A stretch of DNA of 57,607 bases from JAKSPM01 sp964450645. Lineage in GTDB: Bacteria; Bacillota; Clostridia; Oscillospirales; Oscillospiraceae. A program made the position numbers and the translations under genes. The stretch lies in contig CAYVEB010000009.1 of the NCBI GenBank assembly GCA_964450645.1, positions 1 through 57,607 of the forward strand, read 5' to 3'. Positions 1 through 8,838 of the stretch are shown here, piece after piece (within the stretch, counting starts at the first letter, position 1; every line of letters begins with the position of its first letter). The notes under the pieces are model-generated. The model saw only the letters and a program-made list of their open reading frames with translations, made no database searches and had not been told where the DNA came from.

Positions 1-2
1 GC

Positions 3-680
3 AAATCCATGGCCCTGATCCAAAAACTGGCCAGCCTGGCCAGCCGCTATGAATCGCAGCTGCTGCGGCGGCAGGTGGTAGTCTCCGGGCGGATCAAGAC
101 CATGAACGAGAGCATTTATTATAACGTGGACGCCATCCACGAAGCCATCGGCCAAAACCGGCAGATCTCCTTTACCTACAGCGAATGGGGCGTCGACCGC
201 AAACGCCACGCCCGGCCAGGCCCCTACCTCGCCAGCCCCTACGCCCTGTGCTGGGCGGAGGAAAACTACTATCTCATCGCCCACTCGCCCAAGCACGGCC
301 TGACACACTACCGGGTCGACAAAATGGGCCGCATCCGTCTGCTGGACGCGCCGCGCGACCTGGAGGCCATGCGGCACCTGGATTTGGCCGCCTATTCCAA
401 ACGGGTCTTTCAGATGTTCCACGGCGAGGAGATCACCGTCCGCCTGCGCTTTCACAACCATCTGGCCGGCGTCGTCATCGACCGCTTTGGCGCCGATGTG
501 ATCCTCATCCCCGACGGCGACAGCCACTTCCAATTCCACACACAGGTGGCGCTTTCGCCCATGTTTCTGGGCTGGCTGGCGGGCTTTGGGGACGAAGCGG
601 CCATCCTCAGTCCGCCCCAGGTGATCGAGGCCTACCGGACTTTTTGCCGCAAGTCCCTGGCCCAATACGATCAGAACTGA
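3..680 (+). CDS. WYL-domain transcriptional regulator, C-terminal part
   Basis: The reading frame is open to the left edge, so only the last 225 or so residues are present and the DNA-binding N-terminus lies outside. The region with ISFTYSEWG, then SPYALCWAEENYYLIA, then THYRVDKMGRI has the layout of a WYL domain, a ligand-sensing module of bacterial regulators that usually follows an HTH domain. The C-terminal part (VRLRFHNHLAGVVIDRFG) resembles the WCX extension found after WYL. The gene is convergent with pncC, and the two stop regions overlap by 10 bases. The target genes are unknown. The family call is fairly safe; the regulatory role is inferred from the family. Confidence 0.8.
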   Translation, partial: KSMALIQKLASLASRYESQLLRRQVVVSGRIKTMNESIYYNVDAIHEAIGQNRQISFTYSEWGVDRKRHARPGPYLASPYALCWAEENYYLIAHSPKHGLTHYRVDKMGRIRLLDAPRDLEAMRHLDLAAYSKRVFQMFHGEEITVRLRFHNHLAGVVIDRFGADVILIPDGDSHFQFHTQVALSPMFLGWLAGFGDEAAILSPPQVIEAYRTFCRKSLAQYDQN

Positions 681-1156
681 GCGCACGCCGCCTGGCGGAT
701 TTTCTCCAGCGCGGCACCGACCGCCTGCGCGCGGATCTGCTCCCGGCCGCCGGAGAAGTGGAATTCCCATGCTTCGGCGCCGCGTGGCGTGGCCAGGCCG
801 ATATACACCAGCCCCACCGGCTTGCCGCTGCCGTCGCCGTCTGGCCCGGCCAGACCCGTCACGCTGACGGCCACATCCGCCGTCAGCGCCTCCCGCGCGC
901 CCTGGGCCATCTGCACGGCCACCGGGCGCGAGACCGCGCCGAACGTCTCCAGCGCCTCCTGGCTGACGCCCAGCAGCCGCCGCTTAATTTCGTTGCAATA
1001 GGAGATCACGCCGCCGCGGTACACCTGGGAGCTGCCAGACACCGCCGTCAGTGCCTGTCCCACACCGCCGCCGGTACACGACTCGGCCGTGGCCAGCGTC
1101 CAGCCGCGGCTTTGCAGCGCCGCGATCGCCTGATTTGCAAGATTAGGTTCCATCAT
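671..1156 (-). CDS. pncC: Stand-alone CinA C-terminal domain, nicotinamide-nucleotide amidohydrolase (PncC)
   Basis: The 161-residue protein matches the CinA C-terminal domain alone, which hydrolyses NMN to nicotinate mononucleotide in pyridine nucleotide recycling. ATAESCTGGGVG near the N-terminus, VSGSSQVYRGGVISY, and SVTGLAGPDGDG are the family signatures, and the length is typical of the single-domain form. The start at 1156 is preceded by GAGG at a 7-base spacing. Its first codons overlap the end of thiI by 14 bases, so the two are probably cotranscribed and translationally coupled. The N-terminal molybdopterin-binding domain of full CinA is absent, as in many bacteria. Confidence 0.9.
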   Translation of the reverse strand: MMEPNLANQAIAALQSRGWTLATAESCTGGGVGQALTAVSGSSQVYRGGVISYCNEIKRRLLGVSQEALETFGAVSRPVAVQMAQGAREALTADVAVSVTGLAGPDGDGSGKPVGLVYIGLATPRGAEAWEFHFSGGREQIRAQAVGAALEKIRQAACAQF

Positions 1157-2324
1157 AACGTATCCTCACAAGCTGTGTATTTTCCAGCGCCCGGGCGATC
1201 AGGCCGTCAAAGTCCAGCTTGCGGCTGGCGTGATCCACCTGCTGGAGGGTCGGCTTTGTCTTGGGATGCCGGGGCGTGAAGACGGTGCAGCAGTCCTCAT
1301 AGGGGAGAATGGACGTCTCTAGGGTGCCGATTTTACGGGCGATGGTGACAATCTCCTCCTTGTCCATTCCGATGAGCGGTTGAAAAATGGGCAGCTCCAC
1401 GCTCGCGGCGGTCACCGCCATAGCTTCCATTGTCTGCGATGCCACTTGACCCAAGTTCTCCCCCGTCACAAGGCACTGGCAGCCGTGCTCCCGCGCGATC
1501 CGCTCGGAAATCATCATCATAAACCGGCGCATAATCAATGTGAAATACTCCTCCGGGCAGTTGTCCCGGATTGCCTCCTGGATTTCCGTAAATCCGACGA
1601 TGTCCACGCTCATCCGTCCGCAGTAGCGGGTCAGCCGCCGCGCCAGCTCCAGCACCTTGTCCTTGGCGCGCTCCGACGTGTAGGGGTAGGAGAAGAAGTG
1701 GACGCACTCGATCTCCACGCCCCGCTTGGCGATCATATAGGCCGCCACCGGGGAGTCGATCCCACCCGATAGCAGCACCGCCGCCCGTCCTCCCACGCCG
1801 GTGGGCAGACCGCCTGCGCCCGGCTCCGCCGGCCCGTGGACATAGGCCGCCTGGTCGCGTACCTCCACCATCACCGTGAAGCCGGGATGGTGGACGTCCA
1901 CCGGAACCCGCGGCAGCGCGTCGGCAATCCGGCCGCCGATCTGCTGGGAGATCTGGATGGAGTTGAGCGCGAAACGCTTGTCCGAGCGTTTTGCCTCCAC
2001 CTTAAAGCTGGAAGCCAGGGCGATGTCGTCGCCCAGATAGTCCATCACCGTTCGGAAAATCGCGTCCATATCCTTTTCGCACGCGCGGCAGCGGCACACG
2101 CTGGCCACGCCGAAAACCGTATGGCACGCGTCCCAGGCACCGTCAACGTCGCAAGTCTCCTCCTCCGGCTCCACATACACCGTCGACTGCACCAGCCACA
2201 CCCGGAATTCCCCGTACGGCCGCAGGCGGCGCAGAATGTTCTGCTTTAATTTATTTTCAAACTGAACGCGGTTCCCGCCCTTGAGGACGATCTCGCCCAA
2301 TTTCAGCAAAAAAATTTCGTTCAT
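1143..2324 (-). CDS. thiI: tRNA 4-thiouridine synthetase ThiI
   Basis: This 393-residue protein adenylates U8 of tRNA for 4-thiouridine formation and can supply sulfur to thiamine thiazole synthesis. The order is a ferredoxin-like N-terminus, a THUMP domain, then a PP-loop ATPase with LLSGGIDSPVAAYM. TGENLGQVASQT and the PYEDCCTVF region are also typical. The rhodanese domain of the E. coli enzyme is missing, as is usual in Gram-positive ThiI, so a partner cysteine desulfurase must deliver sulfur; none is visible here. It lies 9 bases downstream of yifB and overlaps pncC, forming a yifB-thiI-pncC run on the minus strand. Confidence 0.95.
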   Translation of the reverse strand: MNEIFLLKLGEIVLKGGNRVQFENKLKQNILRRLRPYGEFRVWLVQSTVYVEPEEETCDVDGAWDACHTVFGVASVCRCRACEKDMDAIFRTVMDYLGDDIALASSFKVEAKRSDKRFALNSIQISQQIGGRIADALPRVPVDVHHPGFTVMVEVRDQAAYVHGPAEPGAGGLPTGVGGRAAVLLSGGIDSPVAAYMIAKRGVEIECVHFFSYPYTSERAKDKVLELARRLTRYCGRMSVDIVGFTEIQEAIRDNCPEEYFTLIMRRFMMMISERIAREHGCQCLVTGENLGQVASQTMEAMAVTAASVELPIFQPLIGMDKEEIVTIARKIGTLETSILPYEDCCTVFTPRHPKTKPTLQQVDHASRKLDFDGLIARALENTQLVRIRYDGT

Positions 2325-2333
2325 GAAAATCCC

Positions 2334-3842
2334 TCAATTTCTTCCAAGTTGATATGTACGGTACTGAATGGCCTCTGCGATGTGCGGAGGCTGAATCTCT
2401 TCCTGCTCGGCCAGGTCCGCGATGGTGCGGGCCACGCGCAAGATGCGGTCATAGCTGCGCGCGGTCAGGCCCAGGCGGTCAAACGCACGCTGCATCAGCT
2501 TGGCGCACGCATCGCTCAGCGCGCAAAACCGGCGCATTTCGGCCGGGGTCATGCGGGCGTTGGCGCCGTCCTGGCGCCTTTCCAGCTGCCGCTGCCGCGC
2601 CCGGTTGACGCGCTGGCGTACCGCCGCGGAGGACTCCGCCTCCTCGTTCCGGCGCAGATCGCCAAAGGCCACCGCCGGGACCTCCACCAGCAGATCGATC
2701 CGGTCGAGTAGCGGGCCGGAGATCCGGCTCAAATACGCATCCACAGACGCCTTTGAACAGGTGCAGCGCCCGCTGGGGTCGCCATACCAGCCGCATTTGC
2801 ATGGGTTCATGGCGCACACCAGCATAATTTCGCTTGGGAACGTCACCGTCCCGCTGACGCGGGAGATGGTCACCTGCTGATCCTCCAGCGGCTGGCGCAG
2901 CACCTCCAGCACATCGGTGCGGAACTCCGGCAGCTCGTCCAAAAACAAAACGCCCTTGTGCGCCAGGGAGATCTCGCCCGGATGGGGGTTGACGCCGCCC
3001 CCGGCCAGGCCGGCGGGCGACACCGTGTGGTGCGGCGCGCGGAAAGGCCGGGATTGTACCAGCGGTGCATCCTTGCGCAGCAGACCCATCACCGAGTGGA
3101 TTTGGGTTACCTCCAGCGCCTCCTCGCGAGTCATATCCGGCAAAATGGACGGCAGCCGCTTAGAGAGCATACTCTTGCCCGATCCCGGCGGACCGATCAG
3201 CAGCACGTTGTGGCAGCCCGCCGCTGCGATCTCCAGCGCCCGCTTGACGTTCTCCTGGCCCTTGACATCCCGGAAATCCAGTGTGGATACGTCATCGTTC
3301 TCCGGCGTCCAGGGCGCCTGCGGCGCGATCGCCACCTCGCCTCGCAGATGGGCGGCCAGCTGCTCCACCGTTTTCACCGGATAGACGCACACGCCGTCGG
3401 CCAAGGACGCCTCCTTGGCGTTATCCGCCGGGACGAACAGCTGCGTGAACCCCTCTTTCCGGGCCGCCAGCGCCATGGACAAAATCCCCGGAACCGGCCG
3501 CAGCTCGCCCTCCAAGCTCAGCTCCCCGATAAAGGCCGTGCGCTCACCAGGCAGACGCAGCGCGCCGCTGGCCTCCAGCACGCCGAGCAAAATGGGCAGA
3601 TCGTAGAGCGTGCCGGATTTTTTCGTACCGGCGGGTGCCAGGTTCAGCGTAATCCGGCTGACGGGGAATTGAAAATGACAGTTTTTGATGGCCGCGCGCA
3701 CCCGTTCGCGGGATTCCTTCACCGCCGCGTCTGGCAGCCCCACAATCTCGAATGACGGCAGGCCCGACGAGAGAAAACATTCCACCGAAACCACATAGCC
3801 CTGGATTCCGTTCAGCCCCATTGAATACACGTGGCTGGTCAC
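2334..3842 (-). CDS. YifB-family Mg-chelatase-like AAA+ ATPase (ComM-like)
   Basis: The protein has an N-terminal ChlI-type domain (SHVYSMGLNGIQGY, LPDAAVKESRERV), a central AAA+ core with Walker A GPPGSGKSM, and a cysteine-rich CAMNPCKCGWYG segment. These are the hallmarks of the YifB/ComM family, a hexameric helicase for branch migration in natural transformation in some bacteria. The frame is open to 3944, but AAGGAGG sits 8 bases before a GTG at 3842, giving a 502-residue protein whose N-terminus matches the family; the 34 extra upstream codons fall in a repeat element. The role in this organism is unknown because no competence genes are in the window. Confidence 0.93.
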   Translation of the reverse strand: MTSHVYSMGLNGIQGYVVSVECFLSSGLPSFEIVGLPDAAVKESRERVRAAIKNCHFQFPVSRITLNLAPAGTKKSGTLYDLPILLGVLEASGALRLPGERTAFIGELSLEGELRPVPGILSMALAARKEGFTQLFVPADNAKEASLADGVCVYPVKTVEQLAAHLRGEVAIAPQAPWTPENDDVSTLDFRDVKGQENVKRALEIAAAGCHNVLLIGPPGSGKSMLSKRLPSILPDMTREEALEVTQIHSVMGLLRKDAPLVQSRPFRAPHHTVSPAGLAGGGVNPHPGEISLAHKGVLFLDELPEFRTDVLEVLRQPLEDQQVTISRVSGTVTFPSEIMLVCAMNPCKCGWYGDPSGRCTCSKASVDAYLSRISGPLLDRIDLLVEVPAVAFGDLRRNEEAESSAAVRQRVNRARQRQLERRQDGANARMTPAEMRRFCALSDACAKLMQRAFDRLGLTARSYDRILRVARTIADLAEQEEIQPPHIAEAIQYRTYQLGRN

Positions 3843-3856
3843 ATTCCACACCTCCT

Positions 3857-3969
3857 TAGCTCCTCGTACTGGCGCGAGTGCCGGTAAGCCGCGCGCAGCG
3901 CGTCTTACCTCGCAGCGCGCCAGACTCGTCGCTTCCGGCGGCAATCCGCTCCGCCGGGATTGCCGCCGG
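3857..3969 (+). repeat. Dispersed structured repeat, copy A, ending in a 13-bp hairpin
   Basis: About 80 bases from TAGCTCCTCGTAC to GTCGCTTCC align by eye at roughly 80% identity with 35478-35556. Internal self-complementary blocks (GGCGCGAGTGCC, CGCGCAGCGCG) are kept in both copies, although their bases differ. Copy A is followed by a perfect 13-bp inverted repeat (3935-3947 with 3957-3969, 9-base loop). It fills the yifB leader, directly upstream of its ribosome binding site. Apart from this repeat and the malQ terminator I see nothing gene-like in 3843-4252. Confidence 0.6.
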
Positions 3970-4088
3970 GGCTTTCTTGCGCAGTCAATTTATTCGCATA
4001 AACACTATTATTATAGCGCATTTTTCCAAAAATTACAATTCTTTTTTCCGTGCGGCTTTCAGGCGCGGCCCGGTTTCCCCCGGGCGGG

Positions 4089-4130
4089 CAAAAAAGCAGC
4101 CTGGGGCCAGACGCCTGACCCCAGGCTGCT
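4089..4130 (-). terminator. Rho-independent terminator of malQ
   Basis: AGCAGCCTGGGG (4095-4106) pairs perfectly with CCCCAGGCTGCT (4119-4130). The loop can pair further, and on the minus strand the stem is followed by a run of six T. It lies about 120 bases past the malQ stop codon, in the correct orientation. Confidence 0.9.
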
Positions 4131-4252
4131 TACGCTTTTCAAAGAACCTTCCGATTGAAGCGTGGCTCATCCAGGAGCCTGCGGCTCTCTTGCCGTGATC
4201 TGTGAAAACTCCTCCGCGTATTGACGGATGCCGCGCCGGTCGTGTTCCACGA

Positions 4253-5731
4253 TTATGCAATCGCCCGGCCCGCCGCGCGGGTCAGACCGGCGATGCGTTT
4301 GGCAAGCTCCGGGGTCAGCAACTCCCCGTTGAGCCGCCAGGTCCAATTCCGCGGCCCCAGGGTGCTGGGATGGTTCATCCGCGCCTCCGCGCCAAGGCCC
4401 AGATAGTCCTGAATGGGCACGATGAACCACTTGGCCGCGCTGTTCATCCCGGCGGACAAAATTGCCGGGGGCAGTTCTTCGCGCCTCGTCACGTGCAGAT
4501 ATTCCATGGCAAAGGCGATTTGCGCCTCCGGCGCGCTAGCGATCCACTGGGCGAGGGTCTCGTTGTCATGGGTGCCCGTGTAGCAGACGGCGTTTTCCTC
4601 ATACCGGTGGGGGAGATAGTCGCTGGACCCGCGCGGGTCAAAGGCGAATTCCAAAACTTTCATACCGGGGTAGCCGGAATTTTTTTGCAGCCGCACCACC
4701 GCGTCGGTCAGAAATCCCAAATCCTCCGCGATTAGCCGCAAATCGGGGAAACGGCGGCGGACGGCAGCGAGAAAGTGTTCGCCCGGCCCCTTTTCCCATG
4801 TGCCGGCAGCGGCCGTTTTCTCGCCATAGGGGACAGCCCAATAGCTCTCCAGCCCGCGGAAATGGTCGAGCCGGATCACATCAAAGCAGCGCGCGGCGGC
4901 GGCGATCCGGCCGAGCCACCAGCGGTACCCTCTGCGGCGCATAGCGCGCCAGTCGTAGAGGGGATTGCCCCAGAGCTGGCCGTCGGCGGAGAAGGCGTCG
5001 GGCGGGACGCCGGCCACGGCGGTGGGCCGTCCCTCCCGATCCAGCTGGAACAATTGCGTATTGGCCCAGACGTCAGAGGAGTCGTAGGGGACGTAAATGG
5101 GGATATCCCCGATGATCTCGATCCCAAGACCGTTTATATACGCGCGCAGCGCGTCCCACTGGCGGAAAAACAGGTATTGCAGATAGGTAAAAAACTGGAT
5201 GTCATCCCGCAGGGCCTTCCGAGCCTGGCGCAGGGCGTCCGGCTCGCGCATCCGCAGCGCCTCCGGCCAAAATTCCCACGAGCGCATCTCCTGGCTGCGT
5301 TTGATCGCCATGTACAGCGCGTAGTCCTTGAGCCACGGATTCTCCTTTTGAAAGGCCGTGACCTGTGCGCGGTCGCGCTTCCAGCCGCGTACATACGCCT
5401 TGTAGAGCAGGTCGAAGCGGGTCTGATACAGCCGGCTGTAGTCGATCCGGGCGTCTTCGGCCGTCCGCACGGCGTCCGCCTCCCCGGCGAGCAGCAATCC
5501 ATCGTCCGCCAGCAGGCCCGGGTCGATCCAATAGGTGTTCCCCGCGTAGGCGCAACAGCTCTGATAGGGGCTGTCGCCGTAGCCGGTGGGGCCGATGGGC
5601 AGGATCTGCCAGAAGTGCTGCCGCGCCGCGTGCAAAAAATCCGCGAAGCGATAGGCCCCCTCCCCCAACGTCCCAATTCCGTAGGGCGACGGCAAGGAGG
5701 AGATGTGCATCAAAATTCCACTTGCTCTCAT
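4253..5731 (-). CDS. malQ: 4-alpha-glucanotransferase (amylomaltase), GH77
   Basis: The 492-residue cytoplasmic enzyme transfers alpha-1,4-glucan segments between maltodextrins, releasing glucose, in starch and glycogen metabolism. The N-terminus (GILMHISSLPSPYGIGTLG), GDIPIYVPYDSSDVW, the nucleophile region RLDHFRGLESYW, AEDLG with the acid/base Glu, and GTHDNETL are all typical GH77 motifs, and the length is standard for bacterial MalQ. It stands alone between a minus-strand promoter at 5772-5800 and a strong terminator, so it appears monocistronic. No maltodextrin transporter or phosphorylase is adjacent. Confidence 0.96.
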   Translation of the reverse strand: MRASGILMHISSLPSPYGIGTLGEGAYRFADFLHAARQHFWQILPIGPTGYGDSPYQSCCAYAGNTYWIDPGLLADDGLLLAGEADAVRTAEDARIDYSRLYQTRFDLLYKAYVRGWKRDRAQVTAFQKENPWLKDYALYMAIKRSQEMRSWEFWPEALRMREPDALRQARKALRDDIQFFTYLQYLFFRQWDALRAYINGLGIEIIGDIPIYVPYDSSDVWANTQLFQLDREGRPTAVAGVPPDAFSADGQLWGNPLYDWRAMRRRGYRWWLGRIAAAARCFDVIRLDHFRGLESYWAVPYGEKTAAAGTWEKGPGEHFLAAVRRRFPDLRLIAEDLGFLTDAVVRLQKNSGYPGMKVLEFAFDPRGSSDYLPHRYEENAVCYTGTHDNETLAQWIASAPEAQIAFAMEYLHVTRREELPPAILSAGMNSAAKWFIVPIQDYLGLGAEARMNHPSTLGPRNWTWRLNGELLTPELAKRIAGLTRAAGRAIA

Positions 5732-5771
5732 GGGCGCTTCGTTCCTTTTGTCGAAATTTGCGAGTAGGACT

Positions 5772-5800
5772 ATTATGCGTCAAAGCCGCAAAAAATGCAA
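5772..5800 (-). promoter_or_regulatory. Probable sigma-A promoter of malQ
   Basis: On the minus strand TTGCAT and CATAAT are separated by 17 bases, about 40 bases before the malQ start. The interval 5732-6054 between malQ and secA holds only this and the divergent secA promoter. Confidence 0.5.
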
Positions 5801-5988
5801 GCGATTCGCCAAAAAAATTCAAATTATCTCTGGAAAATCGTTCGCGCCTGTTCCATGATCATGCGTACTTTCATTTCCGCTGCATGCGGCTTTGTTCCAT
5901 ACACATTATCATAAGCGCCGGCGGCGCGTTTTGGAACCGTCCGGCAGGATCTTACAAATGGAAATTTACAGAATTTTCATAAAATCGC

Positions 5989-6017
5989 TGTTCATTTGCA
6001 AGATTTTATGGTATACT
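5989..6017 (+). promoter_or_regulatory. Probable sigma-A promoter of secA with extended -10
   Basis: TGTTCA and TATACT are spaced by 17 bases, with TGG directly before the -10 giving an extended -10 element. The secA start follows 38 bases downstream. Confidence 0.6.
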
Positions 6018-6054
6018 GATGAGGATTGCAAAGCTACAGAAAGGTTGATTCCGA

Positions 6055-8838
6055 ATGGGATTATTTAAGAAGATATTCAAAACTCCCTCCGAGCGGGAGG
6101 TGAAGAAGCTTCTCCCGCTGGTGGACAAAATCGAGGCCCTGGCACCGGAGATGAAAGCGCTTGATGACCACGCGCTGCGCGCCAAAACCGCCGAGTTCAA
6201 GCAGCGCCTTTCCTCCGGCCAGACGCTGGACGACATCTTGCCGGAGGCTTTCGCCGTCTGCCGCGAGGCGGCGGACCGGGTGCTGGGCCTGCGGCCCTAC
6301 CGCGTGCAGCTGATCGGCGGGATCATTCTGCATCAGGGCCGGATCGCGGAGATGAAAACCGGCGAGGGCAAGACCCTGGTCGCCGTGCTGCCGTCCTATC
6401 TCAACGCGCTGGCGGGAAAGGGCGTACACATTGTCACCGTCAACGACTACCTGGCAAAGCGCGACGCCGACTGGATGGGCAAGGTCCACCGCTTTCTGGG
6501 CCTGGAGGTCGGGCTGATCATCCATGGGCTGACGGCGGAGCAACGCCGCGCGGCGTATCAGGCCGACATCACCTATTGCACCAACAACGAGCTTGGTTTC
6601 GACTATTTGCGCGACAACATGGCCATCTACAAGCAGGAGATGGTCCAGCGCGGCCACAGCTTCGCCATCGTCGACGAAGTGGACTCCATCCTCATCGACG
6701 AGGCGCGCACGCCGCTGATCATTTCGGGCGTGGGCGAGCAGTCGTCGAAGCTGTATGAAATGGCGGACTTCTTTGTCTCCCGCCTTCGCTGCCAGGTGTT
6801 CACCGAAACCGACGCCAAGGAGAACCAGGACGACTACGACTGCGACTACATCGTCGACGAAAAGGCCCGCACTGTCTCGCTGACCGCTTCGGGCATCCGC
6901 AAGGCGGAGGAATTCTTCCAGGTGGAAAACCTGGCGGATATTGAAAATGCTACGCTTAACCACCACATCAACCAGGCTATGAAGGCGCGCGGCATTATGA
7001 AGCGGGACATCGACTACGTGGTCAAGGACGGGCAGATTATCATTGTCGACGAATTCACCGGCCGGCTGATGTACGGCCGCCGCTACAACGAGGGCCTGCA
7101 CCAGGCCATCGAGGCGAAAGAGGGCGTGGAGGTCGCCTCCGAGTCCAAGACGCTGGCCACGATCACCTTCCAGAACTTTTTCCGGATGTACGACAAGCTC
7201 TCCGGCATGACCGGCACGGCGCTGACCGAGGCCGAGGAATTCGGCGCCATTTATCACCTGGACGCCGTGGAGGTCCCCACCAACAAGCCGGTCATCCGCA
7301 TCGACTATCCCGACGCGGTCTACAAGACGGAGGCGGGGAAATACCGCGCCGTAATCCGCCAGATCAAGGAGTGCCACGAGAAGGGGCAGCCCGTGCTGGT
7401 GGGCACCATCTCCATCGAAAAGTCGGAGCTGCTCTCCAAGATGCTGAAAAAAGAGGGGATTCCCCACACCGTTCTGAACGCCAAGCACCATGAGCGTGAG
7501 GCGGAGATCGTAGCGCAGGCGGGCAAGCTGGGCGCCGTGACCATCGCCACCAACATGGCCGGCCGCGGCACCGACATCGTGCTCGGCGGCAACGCTGAGT
7601 ATCTGGCGCTCAACGACCTGCGCAAGCGCGAGGGCATGACCGACGAGCTGCTGGCCGAGGCCAACTCCTACGCCGAAACCGACGATCCGGCCATTCTGGC
7701 CGTGCGGAAGGACTTTGAAACGGCGTTGGCACTGCACAAGCGGGACACCGACCGGGAGTCCGAGCTGGTGCGCGCCACCGGCGGGCTGTTCATCGTGGGT
7801 ACCGAGCGCCACGAGTCACGCCGGATCGACAACCAGCTGCGCGGCCGTTCCGGCCGTCAGGGCGATCCGGGCCAGACGCGGTTCTATCTGTCCATGGAGG
7901 ACGACATCATGCGTCTGTTCGGCTCGGAGCGCATTAAAGGCATGATGGAGACGTTGGGCATCGACGAGGACACCCCCATCGACGCCAAGATCCTGTCCAA
8001 CGCCATTGAAAACGCCCAAAAGANNNNNNNNNNCCAAAAGACCGTAGAAAGCCGCAACTTCCAGTTGCGCAAAAACGTTTTGGAATATGACGACGTGATG
8101 AACACCCAGCGCGAGGTGATCTATGCCCAGCGCCAGCAGGTGCTCAACGGCGAAGACCTGCAAAAGACCATCCACGGCATGATCCGCCACGTGGTGGACA
8201 CCGAGGTGGAAGACGCCTACGGCCCCAGCGATACGCCTGAAAGCCGCGATGTGGTGGCGCGGGCCGTGTCCCACTTCGACGGCGTCTACTTCCCCAAGGG
8301 TACCGTCGATCTGGACAGTCTGGATCTCAAGCACCTAAACAAGGAGGCCCTGGAGACCTTGCTGATGGAGCACATGACCGACGCCTACGCCCGCAAAGAG
8401 GTGGAGCTGACCAGTCCCGTCATGCGCGAGGCAGAGCGGGTGATTTTGCTGCGGGCTGTGGACGAATACTGGATGGATCACATCGACGCTATGACCGATC
8501 TGCGCCAGGGCATCGGGCTGCGCGCCTATGCCCAGACCGACCCGGTGGTGGAATACAAGCGCGAGGGCTTCGCCATGTTTGACGGCATGATCAACGCCAT
8601 CCGCGAGGAGGTCGTGCGCCGTCTGTTCGCGCTGCGGCTGCGTCCGAAGGAGGAGCTGAAGCGGGAGAAGGTCGCCAAAATCACCGCCGAAGGCGGCAGC
8701 GGCAACAAGACCGTCAAGCGCCAGCCCGTCCGCAAGGCCGTCAAGATTGGGCCAAACGACCCGTGCCCATGCGGCAGCGGGAAGAAATACAAAAAATGCT
8801 GCCGGGACAAAGACCTGGCAGCGGGGAAATACCTATGA
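6055..8838 (+). CDS. secA: Preprotein translocase ATPase SecA
   Basis: SecA is the cytosolic motor that drives unfolded preproteins through SecYEG. Walker A GEGKT is at residues 103-107, the DEVD/DEAR region follows near 206-215, the second nucleotide fold ends in QLRGRSGRQGDPG, and the C-terminal zinc/SecB-binding tail is NDPCPCGSGKKYKKCC. The gene is interrupted by ten Ns (8024-8033). These keep the frame, but the eight bases on each side are identical, so the real protein is probably six codons shorter (about 921 residues). The stop overlaps the pgeF start (ATGA). Confidence 0.98.
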   Translation: MGLFKKIFKTPSEREVKKLLPLVDKIEALAPEMKALDDHALRAKTAEFKQRLSSGQTLDDILPEAFAVCREAADRVLGLRPYRVQLIGGIILHQGRIAEMKTGEGKTLVAVLPSYLNALAGKGVHIVTVNDYLAKRDADWMGKVHRFLGLEVGLIIHGLTAEQRRAAYQADITYCTNNELGFDYLRDNMAIYKQEMVQRGHSFAIVDEVDSILIDEARTPLIISGVGEQSSKLYEMADFFVSRLRCQVFTETDAKENQDDYDCDYIVDEKARTVSLTASGIRKAEEFFQVENLADIENATLNHHINQAMKARGIMKRDIDYVVKDGQIIIVDEFTGRLMYGRRYNEGLHQAIEAKEGVEVASESKTLATITFQNFFRMYDKLSGMTGTALTEAEEFGAIYHLDAVEVPTNKPVIRIDYPDAVYKTEAGKYRAVIRQIKECHEKGQPVLVGTISIEKSELLSKMLKKEGIPHTVLNAKHHEREAEIVAQAGKLGAVTIATNMAGRGTDIVLGGNAEYLALNDLRKREGMTDELLAEANSYAETDDPAILAVRKDFETALALHKRDTDRESELVRATGGLFIVGTERHESRRIDNQLRGRSGRQGDPGQTRFYLSMEDDIMRLFGSERIKGMMETLGIDEDTPIDAKILSNAIENAQKXXXXQKTVESRNFQLRKNVLEYDDVMNTQREVIYAQRQQVLNGEDLQKTIHGMIRHVVDTEVEDAYGPSDTPESRDVVARAVSHFDGVYFPKGTVDLDSLDLKHLNKEALETLLMEHMTDAYARKEVELTSPVMREAERVILLRAVDEYWMDHIDAMTDLRQGIGLRAYAQTDPVVEYKREGFAMFDGMINAIREEVVRRLFALRLRPKEELKREKVAKITAEGGSGNKTVKRQPVRKAVKIGPNDPCPCGSGKKYKKCCRDKDLAAGKYL
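8024..8033. other. Assembly gap of ten Ns inside secA
   Basis: The bases ending before the gap and those starting after it are the same octamer, CCAAAAGA. Joining the two copies gives NAQKTVESRNF, the usual unbroken SecA sequence at this point. The gap is therefore most simply two contig ends that overlap by eight bases and were not merged. Confidence 0.85.

Noticed and set aside
185..1279. 364-codon plus-strand frame over the WYL and pncC genes
   Set aside because: Arg/Pro/Gly-rich shadow overlapping two genes with family matches.
3843..3944. Upstream extension of yifB
   Set aside because: The extra 34 codons come from the dispersed repeat; the GTG at 3842 has the ribosome binding site and the family N-terminus.
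6061..7812. 583-codon minus-strand frame opposite secA
   Set aside because: It is a shadow of secA caused by G+C-rich codon use, has His/Gly/Val-rich composition and no family match, and runs antisense to a certain gene.
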